The notes below the pieces were generated by a model. It worked only from the letters and a program-made list of their open reading frames with translations, searched no databases and was not told where the DNA came from. From Archegozetes longisetosus (taxonomy: Eukaryota; Arthropoda; Arachnida; Sarcoptiformes; Trhypochthoniidae), in the NCBI GenBank assembly GCA_018873245.2, contig JAEMBT020000001.1, forward strand, positions 19,532,220 through 19,596,219: a stretch of DNA of 64,000 nt, given 5' to 3'. Below are positions 11,901 to 23,700 of this stretch, in pieces. The translations under genes were made by a program, and so were the position numbers. How positions within the stretch are numbered: position 1 is the first letter of the stretch; each line of letters begins with the position of its first letter.

Positions 11901-14900
11901 AATCGGATACAGATATGCATCAGAAAAGTAAATAGAGAAGCCGTACAAGCCTCTTGCGCTTCTATTAAAAGTAAGCTCCGGAAATGTGCCGACTATGGAC
12001 CTTATGCTCTTGTCCACTAATCTAGTTTTGTAGCGCATTTAATTACCTTTCTTCTGATATATATAATGTTGGATCTTATTAAGTAATAAATCAGTAATTA
12101 ATTAAAACCTTTTGTGACTTTTTTTACTTGTAACCCGTTATATAACCTACAAATTGAGAGCTCGCAAATTGTCATATCATTTTAACTCTTATTTTATTAT
12201 AATTACGCTTAAAACTCAATTAGCTTGAGGCGAAGATATAGTAATCAAATTGTTTCTTCTTTTGTATAATTTATTGACTGGTTCATAGATTTTGACGCAA
12301 AACGACTCCAACTGTTTGGATACAATGGATCGATAGTTTATAGAAAATCCATAGATTGAAATGACTTTATTTTAAGAGGAGATTAATTTGAAAAATTTTG
12401 CTATAAATATAAATTAGATTTAGATTATAAAAACTAACACTGTTCGCAAAAGCTATTAAATATTAGTTTGTCTCGATTTGCTTGCGAAAAAAGGATTGCG
12501 TGATTGATCATTTCATAAAATTGTAGTATATTTTCAAAGAGTACATTCATATGTTATTATTGTTTGAGATAATAATACAGAATGCTCTTTTGTCAAACAT
12601 ATTCAACTAAATTATGCAACGTGTTAATGATTGAGAAACTATTTGTGAAAATTTCATCACTAGAATCTAAAATCTATATATTATGACCTTTTCGTTTATC
12701 GTTTTTTAAATCAATTCCTTCTCATTGTTCTATTAGGTTAGGCTCAAATACTAACTTCAATGAAATTAGTTCAACTCTTAGGAATCTTGAATCAATTTAT
12801 AAAAGTCCTTCAAAAAAGACATAACATTTATAATAAAATATAAATGACTTATCCAATCGAAACGGTTTTAGTAGAAAAAGTATATGATATCTACTATTTG
12901 TATTAACCCTATAATACAGTAAACTAAGACAAATTAAGTCGTATATCAGGTATTAACTCGTTTCAAATTAAATAAGATGGCAGAACCATATTTGTTCAGT
13001 ACTTTACATCTCTATTTACTCACAAAGCAAACTTCATAAATCTTAATATTCATTTTAATTCACTTTACTTATTTCATCTTTTATGAGTAGTTTCACTAAA
13101 TTTGCGCTTAAATAAGGATAATATTTGTGCAAATTGAGCCTAACTATAACCTAACGTTACTTTTGTTGTTTATAGCCCTTATTGATAAAAAGTTGTCAAT
13201 CTGACTCTCTATCATTCACACCATTATCCATAACTTTTTATCAAAATGACTGAAGCAAAAAAAAGTTTTCAAATACTTTTATAGTTCGTTTAGAATAATT
13301 CATAGCAAATACCCGACATATAAGCCGTAAATTTCTATCATTGATATAATAAGAAAGCAAAACTATTTCTATGATATCATTGTTGAATCTATTAAGACAT
13401 AAGAGGTAATGATCCAATTTTTCGGAACCGAAAATTTTATGAGTTTTTAAACAAGTCTTTATAGAAATCCATTTATTGCTATCATTACAACTAGACGTGA
13501 ATTCAATATAAAATGAAAAATGGTAATGTCTGAGACTATTTTGTTGAACAGTCTGAAACACACAAGTGGTCTAAACATGTCTTAATGGATGTGCTCTAAG
13601 AATATTTGTGCCAACATATAAGGCACGCCAATTTATGAGATGCTTCTAAAACAATATATTGGTTTAGTACTCAACGAATATTCTCCGAAGAATATTCTTC
13701 AAAGAATATTCTCCAATGAATATTCCTCAAAGAATATTCTCCAACGAATATTCCTCTACTAAACATTGAGTCTATCCTTAAAAATATTGGGAACCAAACG
13801 TTTTTTTCTTATACTACAGCGATAGCGTGATATCACTTTTTTGGAAGAATCTGAGAGTCAAAATTGAACATTTTTACACTGGATTTAACTTTTTTCTTCT
13901 TTCTTGCCTAGTATTTTAATGCATACAAGCTTTACGAGTCTATTATGTTGCCAAAAACAAGCGTTACATCATTCCGATCAATACATCAAAATATTTTAAA
14001 GTAAAATCTATCTATGCTAACAAATATTTACCTTAATTTTTTCCATCATCACTTTCAACAACATTCTCACAAATACTCTTTTCATAGTTTAAACTACAAA
14101 ATTCAAAGGGATTACACCTAAATTTTGTGGTAACTCAAGTTTTTTAGTGTTAGGCAAATACAGATTTTTTCAATGGAATATCATTTACTTTTATGATCAT
14201 TGATTTGCCAACGAGTTATGTACGACATTACGATATAGTTAGTCGCAATTGTCGTCAAACGCCTATTCAATTTCGCATTATTTCTACCAGGCAAAGATAT
14301 TCAAAGTTTGAGATATTATTCCCCCTGAAAAACAGAATTGAAAGTCTCGCGCAATTCAATGAAAAGATAACAAATAAAGTGATATTGAAATGGGATGTGA
14401 AAGATGATGCTATGAATAAGAAGTATATTTTGAAAGAGAAAAATGCTTAGGGTTAATAAGATAAGAAGAGAATTGAGAAACAGAAATATTAAACAAAAGT
14501 AGCAGCAAGCGTAAATTTACAAGCGAAATATAAGAGAGAAATGTAGTGACATTTAGCGGAAGAAGCATTTGATGGTCGCTTATTTTTAATTTACTCTGTC
14601 TTTAATCTAATGCTAGTTTATTTGGACTTAGAATTACTGAAGTGTGTCTGTGTTCGCATTAACCAATAGATAGGTTATACCCTTTGGTTTCCCTATTAAG
14701 TAGAGAAATAAGGATAAAATAGAGAAAAGAGAACTAAATCCAAGTCTAACTTGTGTACTAAGGAATTACAGTTGAGCGAAACATTACATCTGTCATACTA
14801 TTACTTAACGTATTATTGCTTAAATCACTTTATAGTTATGCTAAATGCAATTTCAATTTTTTCTCTATTCTATCCTCAATTTGTCTTTAATTCAAATCTA

Positions 14901-16585
14901 ATGTGTTTAAAGTTTTTTTTCAAAGAGTTATGAAATACATTTTTGTTGACAGACTGAGCAATTTAAAACTCTTCAATCTTTGAAAGTGATTCCACTGTCA
15001 AAATTTTAGGAAATAATTGAAGCTTGAAGCTGATCGTGCAAATGCCTCTACTAAAATTAGTATTAGGAAGTAATTAAGGACAGCAATGGACGAGCTAGAA
15101 GAGTGAGTAATTGCAAGGTTTCACTTGAATGGAGTTGGATTGAAAAGAATTTTCTATTGTATGTTTTTTCCTACTATAAATCAGTTTTCTTTATATCAAG
15201 TAAGATATTATTTCAAATCCATCAAACTTTCAAAAATAAGATCAAATAGAAGATCAATAGAGCGAAAACTAAAGCCCAGTATTAGTAATTGTGTTCATTT
15301 TTTAAGTCTTATAAAACTACGTCTTATTGGCTCGAACTTTAAGCTCAACACCATTAATGACTGCAAATGATCTCATACTAAAATACTGTTCGATCGAAAA
15401 TTAGTGAAAATTTCAGACAAAATCTGAAGACTTAGTCGATTGATAAGTTTGAAACTTATAGGAATGAGTGAATTATAAAGACATACCCGTCCAAAAAGGC
15501 GTTGTTTTAGCGTCTGGCCACCAATAAGCCCAAAGCTGAACACAAATAAAAGGTGAAGAACAGATGACATAGCACAGTATTACAACAACAGTGATCTTAA
15601 CAGTTTTAATTTTAGCTCTCGATAGTCTATTGACAGTATTAACTCTGGGACTAGAACTCGACGATTCCTGATATGTGACCACCGAATGAAGTGGTCGTAT
15701 CTCCAGATTATCAGTATTAGTTTGCATCTCAACAGTTTCAGTGTTTTGTCTTCTGCCCAAACGGTAAACACGATTAATAGCAATCAATAAGCACTTTCTA
15801 GTCCTCGAGTAGTAATTATCATTATTGTTGTTAATAACATTTGTATTAGTTTGAGTTTCTTGTTTACCAGTTTGTCGTTTAAGGTTAAGATTAACCCAAA
15901 TTTCTCGGCAAATGTGTACATGAGTGAAAGTCAATATAACTAATGGTATGAAAAAGATACTGATTGCATACCAAGTGACATAAATCCTTTCACCCCATGG
16001 CTGCGGAAAAGTTCCCCAACAATCATATACATCACTAGTTTTTGACACTTTCTGATAGGAGAATATGAAAGCCTGAGGAAGACTGCATACGATAGATATA
16101 ATCCACGCACAAGTAATCATTAGTTTGGCTCTTCTTGGAGTCCAACTACAATTGGATAGCGGAAAGCAAATGGCTTGATATCTGTCAATGGCAGTCACTA
16201 CCAATACATATGATGACAGATACGGACCTAATATTTGCATACATTTGACTATTTTGCACAAGAAGTTTCCGCCGTTAAACCGATAAGTGATATCCCAAGC
16301 GAGTTGTGGTAATACAGTGAAGAAGCCAGTTATCAAATCAGAGATGCAGAGATGGAGCAGATAGTAGTACATACGTGTCATCTTTAGGCGACGTAAGGCT
16401 AGGGCTAGTAATACACAGCAGTTCATGAATACTATCAACACGAATAGTGTCCCCAAAGTGGCCACTTCTACGATGGCCAGATTTTCATCACGTAATATAT
16501 CTGTTGTGTTCACATTAATTGATGAATTTTCCGGTCCGATCTGATTCACTTCTTCTGGTATTGTTTGAGGAGAAGAGACTTCCAT
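5941..16585 (-). CDS. Inotocin/vasopressin-like neuropeptide GPCR
   Basis: Class A G-protein-coupled receptor of the plasma membrane, built from exons 16585-15487 and 6323-5941 (minus). The donor G|GTATGT and acceptor ATTTCAG|GT restore a Gly codon, giving 493 codons plus a stop. Visible features: an extracellular N-terminus with N-glycosylation sites (NSS, NTT), seven hydrophobic segments, a Cys pair near residues 110 and 189, DRY at 134-136, a long polar third intracellular loop (about 240-325), NPIIY at 384-388, and a C-terminal Cys pair near 403-404 likely to be palmitoylated. The TM2-ECL2 region (FPQPWG before TM5, VYDCW in ECL2, SFSYQ-like end of TM4) resembles arthropod inotocin receptors more than CCAP receptors, which are the main alternative. 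The ATG at 16585 was chosen because the frame further upstream lacks one; an upstream non-coding exon is possible. The single 9.2 kb intron falls between TM6 and TM7. Confidence 0.85.
6324..9380 (-). other. GPCR intron, 3' part
   Basis: AT-rich intronic sequence of the receptor gene. It contains three copies of an 11-bp unit (GTTCGGAATAT) at about 6575-6607. No nested gene was recognised on either strand. Confidence 0.5.
6575..6607. repeat. 11-bp tandem repeat, three copies
   Basis: GTTCGGAATAT is repeated three times without error inside the receptor intron. Simple minisatellite; no function evident. Confidence 0.75.
9381..9771. mobile_element. PIF/Harbinger-like MITE, 391 bp
   Basis: Terminal inverted repeats begin AGGTGCATTTACACGAGGCG and extend about 40 bp with a few mismatches. 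The element is flanked by TAA at 9378-9380 and 9772-9774, fitting the three-base TWA target duplication of PIF/Harbinger elements. Subterminal variants of the end motif (ATTTACACGATGCAATAAAT near the right, a diverged copy near 9477 on the left) recur inside. It is richer in GC and CpG than its surroundings. A minus-strand frame at 9598-9813 is only the right arm read through. There is no transposase, so it is non-autonomous. Confidence 0.75.
11230..12138 (+). mobile_element. Defective mariner-type (DD37E-like) transposon
   Basis: A 909-bp element bounded by perfect 28-bp terminal inverted repeats beginning ACGGGTTACAAGTAAAAAAA, flanked by TA at 11228-11229 and 12139-12140. It encloses the remains of a transposase gene. 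The perfect terminal repeats suggest fairly recent insertion, but the internal gene is shortened and frameshifted, so this copy cannot mobilise itself. It sits inside the long GPCR intron. Confidence 0.9.
11410..12020 (+). pseudogene. Mariner-superfamily transposase remnant
   Basis: The frame opens with a helix-turn-helix-like DNA-binding region (residues such as VKHFQDEGYRREVIYRILRR). It then jumps abruptly, near 11540-11570, to the late part of the catalytic domain. The block around 11705-11835 contains the penultimate acidic residue in the WPDKASAHY motif and the last one in RPIED, separated by 37 residues, which suggests the DD37E subgroup. The first catalytic Asp and surrounding sequence are missing, consistent with internal deletion. 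A frameshift near 11865-11872 moves the C-terminal tail (NLDELENRIQICIRKVNREA) to another frame, ending at TAA 12018-12020. Intact relatives of this superfamily are about 340 residues; roughly 200 remain here. Confidence 0.85.
12139..13675 (-). other. GPCR intron, middle part
   Basis: AT-rich intronic sequence between the dead transposon and the 14-bp repeat array. A 106-codon minus-strand frame (13241-13561) has no domain, no splice support and AT-driven composition, so it is not called as a gene. Confidence 0.4.
13676..13759. repeat. 14-bp tandem array with GAATATTC core (HSE-like)
   Basis: Six contiguous 14-bp units each start with the palindrome GAATATTC, at 13676, 13690, 13704, 13718, 13732 and 13746. 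The remaining six bases vary (for example TCCGAA, TTCAAA, TCCAAC). The core matches the GAANNTTC dyad bound by heat-shock factor, and some spacers add a further TTC or GAA in phase. The array lies about 1.7 kb inside the GPCR intron from its 5' splice site. Function as a heat-shock element is speculation; a neutral minisatellite is the simple alternative. Confidence 0.85.
13760..15486 (-). other. GPCR intron, 5' part
   Basis: Intronic AT-rich sequence. An 85-codon plus-strand frame at 14193-14450 is slightly more polar than its surroundings but shows no recognised domain or splice context and is left uncalled. Confidence 0.4.
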
Positions 16586-19470
16586 TATATGATTTGTTTG
16601 TTCACACTTAAAAGCTTTCAAGTTTGCAGTTATTCTACTTTGAGCTTTGTTTTGATCGAAAGTTTTTGCCCCAATCAGCTGAAATCATCACTTGAGAATA
16701 GATTGAAATCAATTTTCTAAGTGATTGAAAAAGTTTAGAGGTAGAAAACAGATCATTATTTTTACTGGAACTAAATACAAACAAACTGAGTAAAGTGCAA
16801 GCTAAGTATTCTCAACACTCTATTAGTAAGGTAATTGCCGTTCTATGAGTAAAAACAATTATCTTTCCTTCGTATATCTACAAATAATACTTTGAAACAC
16901 TACGATTTAAATTTGATTTGATTTAAATTATGCTCTTCATTGAAAGCCATACAAGTTTAATCACTAGCTGATTATTTTTGAAACTAATGCAACTTGACTC
17001 TACTTAAATTAAAACTAACATATTTGCAAATTATTCAAGTAATGAATAACAGTAAAACATCAAACAAGTAATAATGACATGTTATTCAAATGTTTAAACA
17101 TAAGACATTAGACGAGAACCTTTTTACTGTATGATTATCTAGTTAGATAAATGTATAGTTATTTAAGTCAGATTAAATTGTAGTCAAAGAATTTCCCCAA
17201 ATTATTTCTACCAGTAATTCATATTTAAAGTGGTTAAAAATAAAACTAAATTCAAAGTACCGATTCTAAGTTTTGATAACACGATCAGTTTGTTTATCAA
17301 GAAAGATAAATCCAATTAATTTATTATTCGCTCTTAAACTTACCCGTAACGATGAATAACTTGTTTGAGTAGGTTTTGATATGAATCGAAAATAGTTTAT
17401 GATCGTTTTTTGTTGAAGAGAACAGTTTGAACTGAAGAGCCAAATTGTAGTGGTGAGATAACGGGAATCCACTTTTAATAAGAGTTTCGCGCAATCATAT
17501 ACCAATAAGAAGAAACTTTTCCTGTGAGGAAAATAAAGTAGATATTCCACACAAAAGTGATAATTAAATAGTTAAGTATAAATATCTGTAAACGTGTTCA
17601 GAGATATGAGTTGACGCAAGAATTGATGACAAGTTCTGTTTATACAAAAAGTGACTCAATTCAATGCACTCTATCCCGACTGGCATTCACAGCTAAGTAA
17701 CAGATAACTGGTCGACCTATCTCTCTCGTCAACCAATTCAACACACTTTCAGTATGAGGTGAATTTAGTTATTCAGCAAAAATTCATGCGCGTATAATAG
17801 CAAACACAATACAGGATAAGGCCAATAGAGCTCACTTTTGGTCACCGTATTCTCTCTTTCTCTCTCTCTCCTTATTTTTCGAGTTTGTATACAACAAGCT
17901 ATCTATCAACTTACATATGATTGATTCTCAAATTGAATCAGTGAATACAATTTTAGAAAATAATATTGACAATGAAACGTTTGCAAATAGGTTTAGCAAT
18001 CAATAGAATCTGAATAGTCTCATATTTCACATATCCTTCTTTACAAATGATATATAAGTGAAAAATGAATTTGAAATATGAACAATAAATAATAATGCTC
18101 TTTTCTATCAGAACTTCGTTTCAAAACAGTTTCAAAACAGACTCAAAGGCAAAAGTGATTGATTAGTTTTGAGTAAACTATTTCTAGTTTATTACAGTGT
18201 TAGATGTCTTAAGTGACTATTTGTTGCTCAGATTTAATGGACACTCTTTACAGATGAGTATTGATTTACATTAAGAGCTAGACTATTGTAAAGACTATGT
18301 ATAGAGAAATAAAAGTAACTTATTTATAATGCTTTCGAATTGTTTGGTCCAGTTTACTTCATCTAAGCTATCATTTCACCTAAAATCACAATTGCAAACT
18401 TAAGAGCATTTCCTAACCTCGATTGGGTTTTCATTAAACAGTTGAAAATTAAATAATCTCATCTCATTCAATAGTCTGATGAATAACTTAAATAAAACAT
18501 TGATACTGGATTTTAAACTATATACCGTCTTAGGAGAGTTCTTCACGATGAAAAAAGTTATTTTAATCTAAATCTTCAATAAATTAGTTGCAATTTCTCT
18601 AAAATAAGCTGCATTTGGATCAATAGCCGATATCGAGGGCTCAAATAAATCCGAAATACGCTTAGAGTTATTCCCAAAACAGCAGATAAATGCAAATTGA
18701 AGAAAATGGTATTATCTTTCCTAGAAAGACAATTTCATTGTGGAATAATTGAATTTTGAAAACTTTTCGGAGTTCTAAACTTTAAAATAGTTTTATGATT
18801 TGAATCTAAAATTCGTTGGCTTCACTTCATTCAGCAGTTGATTCTCTTTATTATCGCATTCAAAACGACTCACAGAATATGAATGATTTGCTTCAATATC
18901 GATCGCACACCGATCTGCTCAAATATTGAAGCAAAAATATTTTTCACAACCACTAATCCTAGCAATAATTCGATAGATTAAAAAAAGTTAATAGAAAGAA
19001 TAAAAATGAAGCTCAATTTCAAAACTGATAAAAGTATTAAAAATCTCTTTCCAGTTAAAAAAAATTTTCACAACTGAAAGAAAATGCTTTATTTCTAATA
19101 AATGAGAAAAATACTGAAATTTAAATTCAAGTTAAAAATAGTAGTAAGACATTTTCAAAAGTGTTCGTTTGAACAAAACTCAACAAAGAGAGTAATGTAA
19201 TTTTATTAAAACTTACGATTAGAAAATTGTCTGATAATTGTCGCTAATTTATTATTAAACTGTAAATTTGTTACACTACTACTGAAGAGGTCCAATTGTA
19301 AAAGCTTTTATGTAAGGTTTGTAATAAGAAGACTAAAAGCTTTGGATAGCATATAAAAAGTTGTATTGAAGTTTCCATCTGGATTTTTTCTACTCTATTG
19401 CGTATCCTTAGGAAAGTTGGCTACAGTAATAGATTACAGCATTCAAGCCTGAGAAATCTTTTCGGGCACT
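16586..19470. other. GPCR upstream region and intergenic sequence
   Basis: Presumed 5' UTR and promoter region of the receptor. Exact promoter elements could not be assigned. A CT-rich microsatellite lies at about 17852-17875. No other gene was recognised; a 94-codon minus-strand frame at 17266-17550 has no domain. Confidence 0.4.
17852..17875. repeat. CT-rich microsatellite
   Basis: Interrupted (TC)n/(CTTT)n run about 1.3 kb upstream of the receptor start codon. Such CT/GA tracts are common near arthropod promoters, but nothing here proves a role. Confidence 0.6.
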
Positions 19471-20170
19471 GGCTAAAGCCGAGCATTAGTGAGACATTTT
19501 GGACATTGATCTAAAGTTGAACACTAGTGCGAGACTAGCAAATGCGTGCTGGAGCTGCTAAAGTATCATACTAATGTTAATTATAGGAGATTTGAGTATT
19601 TATCATGTTTATTCAAACTTTACAGCTGATGAGCATATTACAGTTTTTCAAAAGTTTCGTCTCAAAAAGAGAATCAATAAATATCTTATTGCTTAAAATA
19701 GTTTACAAAATTTAGTTAATCATATTCCTTCAAATTGAGTTAGTTTTTATTGGAATAATTTTAGGCCGTATAATTCAATAATTGCAAATGTTAAAGCAAA
19801 TCAAGAATTCACATTAATTCGTTATTTTGAAATATCAAAGTTTAATTCAACTTCAACTTTTCGATTTAACTTCTTAGAACTTATAATTAAATAGAACTTT
19901 GAACAACAATTTTGAGAAATTAAAAATTATTTTTAATGTCAATAATATTTTGATAAAATATAATGTTTAAAAATTGATGTTATGTTATTAAATAATTAAT
20001 TTGACAATACGAACACCAATACAATTATTTTGAAACACTTTATTAAACTAGCATTAGCATAAGTGTTAGTGCGAGATTTTAGGAGTTGCGAGTCGCACTC
20101 GCTAAAGTCCTGCATAAATGCGACACTTTAGATCGACGTCTAAAGCCGAGCACTAGTGCGAGGTTTTAGA
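19470..20170. repeat. Dispersed short repeat family around CTAAAGCCGAGCACTAGTGCGAG
   Basis: Related 33-39 bp units occur in two small clusters, about 19473-19560 and 20060-20165. Each unit has a CTAAAG block followed by GAGCAYTAGTG and often CGAGA. The best copies are at 19473, 19512, 20098 and 20134. The clusters are separated by about 500 bp of plain AT-rich DNA, so they could be the ends of one old insertion or remnants of a satellite. CACTAGTG is itself palindromic. Confidence 0.55.
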
Positions 20171-20694
20171 TCTAACCATTTTTTGATTGTTCATATTTCA
20201 ATTGTATTGGCATGTTTGTATAAAAAGTAAATTATGCATCAATCATTAACAAATCGATAATTATATGTCGAAATACTTTCCTAAGGCAATTCATATCGAA
20301 TGATGATAATTGTTGGTTTTTTATTTAAATGCCTTCGCACACTGTCCTAAGGCAATGATTAAAAATTACTTTGCATAAGCAAATAGTTGCTGGAAGGTAT
20401 TAGTGATGAATTGCATAAATAAAAATTGATCTTCTGCTAAATTGTCATTGAAAGCTTTTCTGAATCTAGAATCATTTTTCACCTTGAATTTTTGTGAAAG
20501 AGGAAGTACTACTACAGCATATAAAATGCAAATGTTGCGAAAATAATACACAAGTCAACACTAAATTGGTAAGTCGTTTACAGTACAGTTTCTATAATAT
20601 GTTCGTTTTCAGCGTTGCCTAATGATATGCCAAAAGTTTTAAAGCAATGCAACATAAAATTACTTGAGGATGAAGCCGAAAATGTTTTCGAACG

Positions 20695-20744
20695 ACAATA
20701 GATTATCCAGAAATAAGTGCTACTATTTCTGCATAATCTATTGT
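20695..20744. repeat. Strong imperfect hairpin (21-bp arms, 8-nt loop)
   Basis: Arm ACAATAGATTATCCAGAAATA at 20695-20715 and its inverted copy at 20724-20744 differ at one position. Weaker complementarity continues outward, so the stem could exceed 30 bp. The length and small loop could suit a small-RNA precursor or a decayed MITE. No gene lies nearby. Confidence 0.6.
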
Positions 20745-23700
20745 TTCTGAAAATGTTCTCTTTGATCCTCCTTCACTCCTACTGTTCAAACTGCCTCATC
20801 ATTTATTGCATCAAACGGCTTTTATTAATCAGTAAAGTGCTTCATATGTTTTGAGAAGATTTGAGAAAAATTTAGCATTAGTCATTTCGATATGAGTTAC
20901 GGGAAATTACCTGCAATCGCGTGATCGGGAGGTTTCATATTTGAAAACTATAGGGACATTTCAGATCAAAACTTCCTTAACTTGACAGTCAAATAGAAAT
21001 GATTACATATTTTTTTTATCACAGTTGTTAGTAAAATACAATACAATGTGAGGTTTAACCATTCTTTCGATAAAATTATTAAATTCCAAGAGCTAACACA
21101 GTCAAACCTTGATGTAACTGAGTTAAAGAGACAAGGGAATACATTTAGTTATAAAGAGACCTATGATTACGTTGAATTACTTGAAAAGTATTACATTATA
21201 TGCCTAATAAAGTATCGATTCTTATACTTTTCCATGCATACCAATTATTACACTAATTTATTATGCATCTTTTCAAATTTAGTATTCAATTTATTTGATT
21301 GTATCCAGAGTTAAATAATGTGGATCTTAATATTTATTCTCAGTTGTTCTATTGTTAGTGTTTAACATTAACTTTCCAATAACGTGTGCATAAATGTATT
21401 CTTCCAACTGTTTTGTTCACTCAGTTATATTGAGTACCTCTTATTACAAAGTCAGTTATATAGGTATCAATTCTATAGAGTTCCTGCCTAGATTGCCACA
21501 ATTAGTTGGTTAAGCGAGGTTTCAGTTATTGCTACATGATTATTTAATGAACCATAAAGTAATTGGCTCATCAAAAATCACTTGAAATTCTAGTTAATCA
21601 AAGTCGCATTAAGTGAGAAAACTCATGCATCTCTGATATAAAACTGATTGAGAAGTTTTCGTCTAAAAAAGAAATTATTTATTTTTCTAGTTTTTAAATG
21701 AAAACCTGAGGGGATTTCCTCTCAAAATCCGAGTATTAGATAAATAAGTAACTCCGTTTGCATAAGTTTACTTCGAAAATAGTGAAAATAAAACAAAAAT
21801 AGATAGGAAATAGTTGTGGACTATCTGCCAATTTATTGTATATGTGAACATTAACAACTCTTATGAAGTTATGAATACAAAAATGTATTTATTGAAGAAA
21901 ATCTGGTTTAGAAACAGTGGTTAATAATCGATAAAATGGAATTACATTAACGTAAATGCCCGTAAATTTACATGAAAAGCATAAACAAAATTACATTTGC
22001 ATTTGTGTTTTTTGCGTGTTATAGATATACTTAATCTGATTCGAATGAATTTTTTAGTTTAATAAAAATTGCATTTTGAACGCCTATTGGTGAAGTAAAC
22101 CTTTGATATCTTCCGATTTCACGTGCTCACATGTAGGAGTTATATGAAATTCTTATTCTGTCAGTCGTGTAATTTTGTTTCATTCAGATTTTATTTCCAA
22201 AAATCAAAAAGAAAATATTAAGGATTATCTTTGATTTACAGAATATTCACAGAATATTCTCCAAACTTTCATTTTGGATTTTGACGAGATTTGAAAGGGC
22301 TTCAAATGAAATCCTGAATTGGATAAGATAGCTGCAAAGAAAAGTTGAGTAGACATGAAAGCATATATTCTAGGTTAGGAGACATGAACATACATTCACT
22401 ATAGAAATACTAGAAGTATCTTTCAAGATTATAATATTTTTATTTAAATTCCTCCCTCGAGAAATGGACGCTCTATTTAACATATTGTAATAATAAACTT
22501 GTGCAACTTGTACTAGTCGTCTAGTTTTCATTTTTCATTAATACATTCATTGAGAAAAACTTCTGTTTTTGGAAAATCGATTAAAAATAACTACTATTGT
22601 ATTGTTTCATAAATTTTTTTATTCATATTCAAAATATGATTTGACGTAAAGTTTGCGGATTTTACTCAATTTATAAATATTTGATTTGCAATATATTAGG
22701 TGAAAATCGAAATGTTTGATGGATTTAACTCGCATTATATTTGCGCACATCAAACAGAATACACATACTCAATATTGCATCGCTTAAAGATTATTTTCAA
22801 GAGATTTCTGGTATCAGTTCAACAAATATAATAGTTTTGGAAAGTTTAGAGAAGTAAAGCTCACTCTCTATACTGGTTATGCCCTCAACTGCTCCCAACT
22901 ATTGACATGACCATCACTGAAAACCACTTGAATGTATAAATTAGTTTGTGAGCTCATACATCATTCATAAAGATTGCAATCTGAACCTGAGATTAGCAAA
23001 AAATATACAGAAAAGATAGAAAAAACGTTTTCTTTTGTGTTGGCATTACTTTCTAGAAGGCAATCAATTGAAAGTTCTGTAATCCGCGCCAATTCTTTTC
23101 TATTCAATACTTTTGCTTAAGTATTGTTATAATAAGTGTATTGAATTTTGTATGATTCTAAGGAAATCCGATCAAACTCTAATTCATTCTGAAGTGACAT
23201 ATTTTCAAAAAACATATTTATATTGAATAAAAATAAGGAAAAAGTTCCGCTGCTAAATGTTAGATATTCAGTTTGAGTGAGTTGAGAGTCTGAGAAGCTA
23301 TAGAAAAGAGGATGGAGTAAGTGAACAAGCTATAGAGAAATATTGAGCCTCGTCTAAAATCATAGTTGTGTTAATAAAAATAAATAACTTCTTCTAGTAG
23401 TAATTCAATTAAATTTTGGTTATAAATCCGTAGCACACGTTTCATAGTGTTTGCTTAGAATTTATACTGCGTTCGTTCGCTTTAATAGTTATTTTTCTTC
23501 TCAGCCAACTTAACATTCTCAACAACGCCAAACAGAGAATTAAAACTCAATATGATATTTGGCGATATCAAATCACAAAATAAGTGATATTTCCACTTTG
23601 AACAGCTTCAATTGAGAAATTGATTTTTGAAACTTTTTACGAAGTTTAATCGTTAGGAGCTATGATGAACTTGTATAAAGAAAATTGAAACTATTCTCCA

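Noticed and set aside
14193..14450. 85-codon plus-strand frame in the GPCR intron
   Set aside because: No motif, no partner exon, and its composition is only slightly better than background.
15473..16585. Receptor read as a CCAP receptor or a truncated six-helix protein
   Set aside because: CCAP receptors differ after DRY and in the TM4-TM5 region. The truncation disappears once the TM7 exon at 5941-6323 is joined in phase.
17266..17550. 94-codon minus-strand frame upstream of the GPCR
   Set aside because: Hydrophobic AT-rich composition with no domain; not linked by splicing to the receptor.
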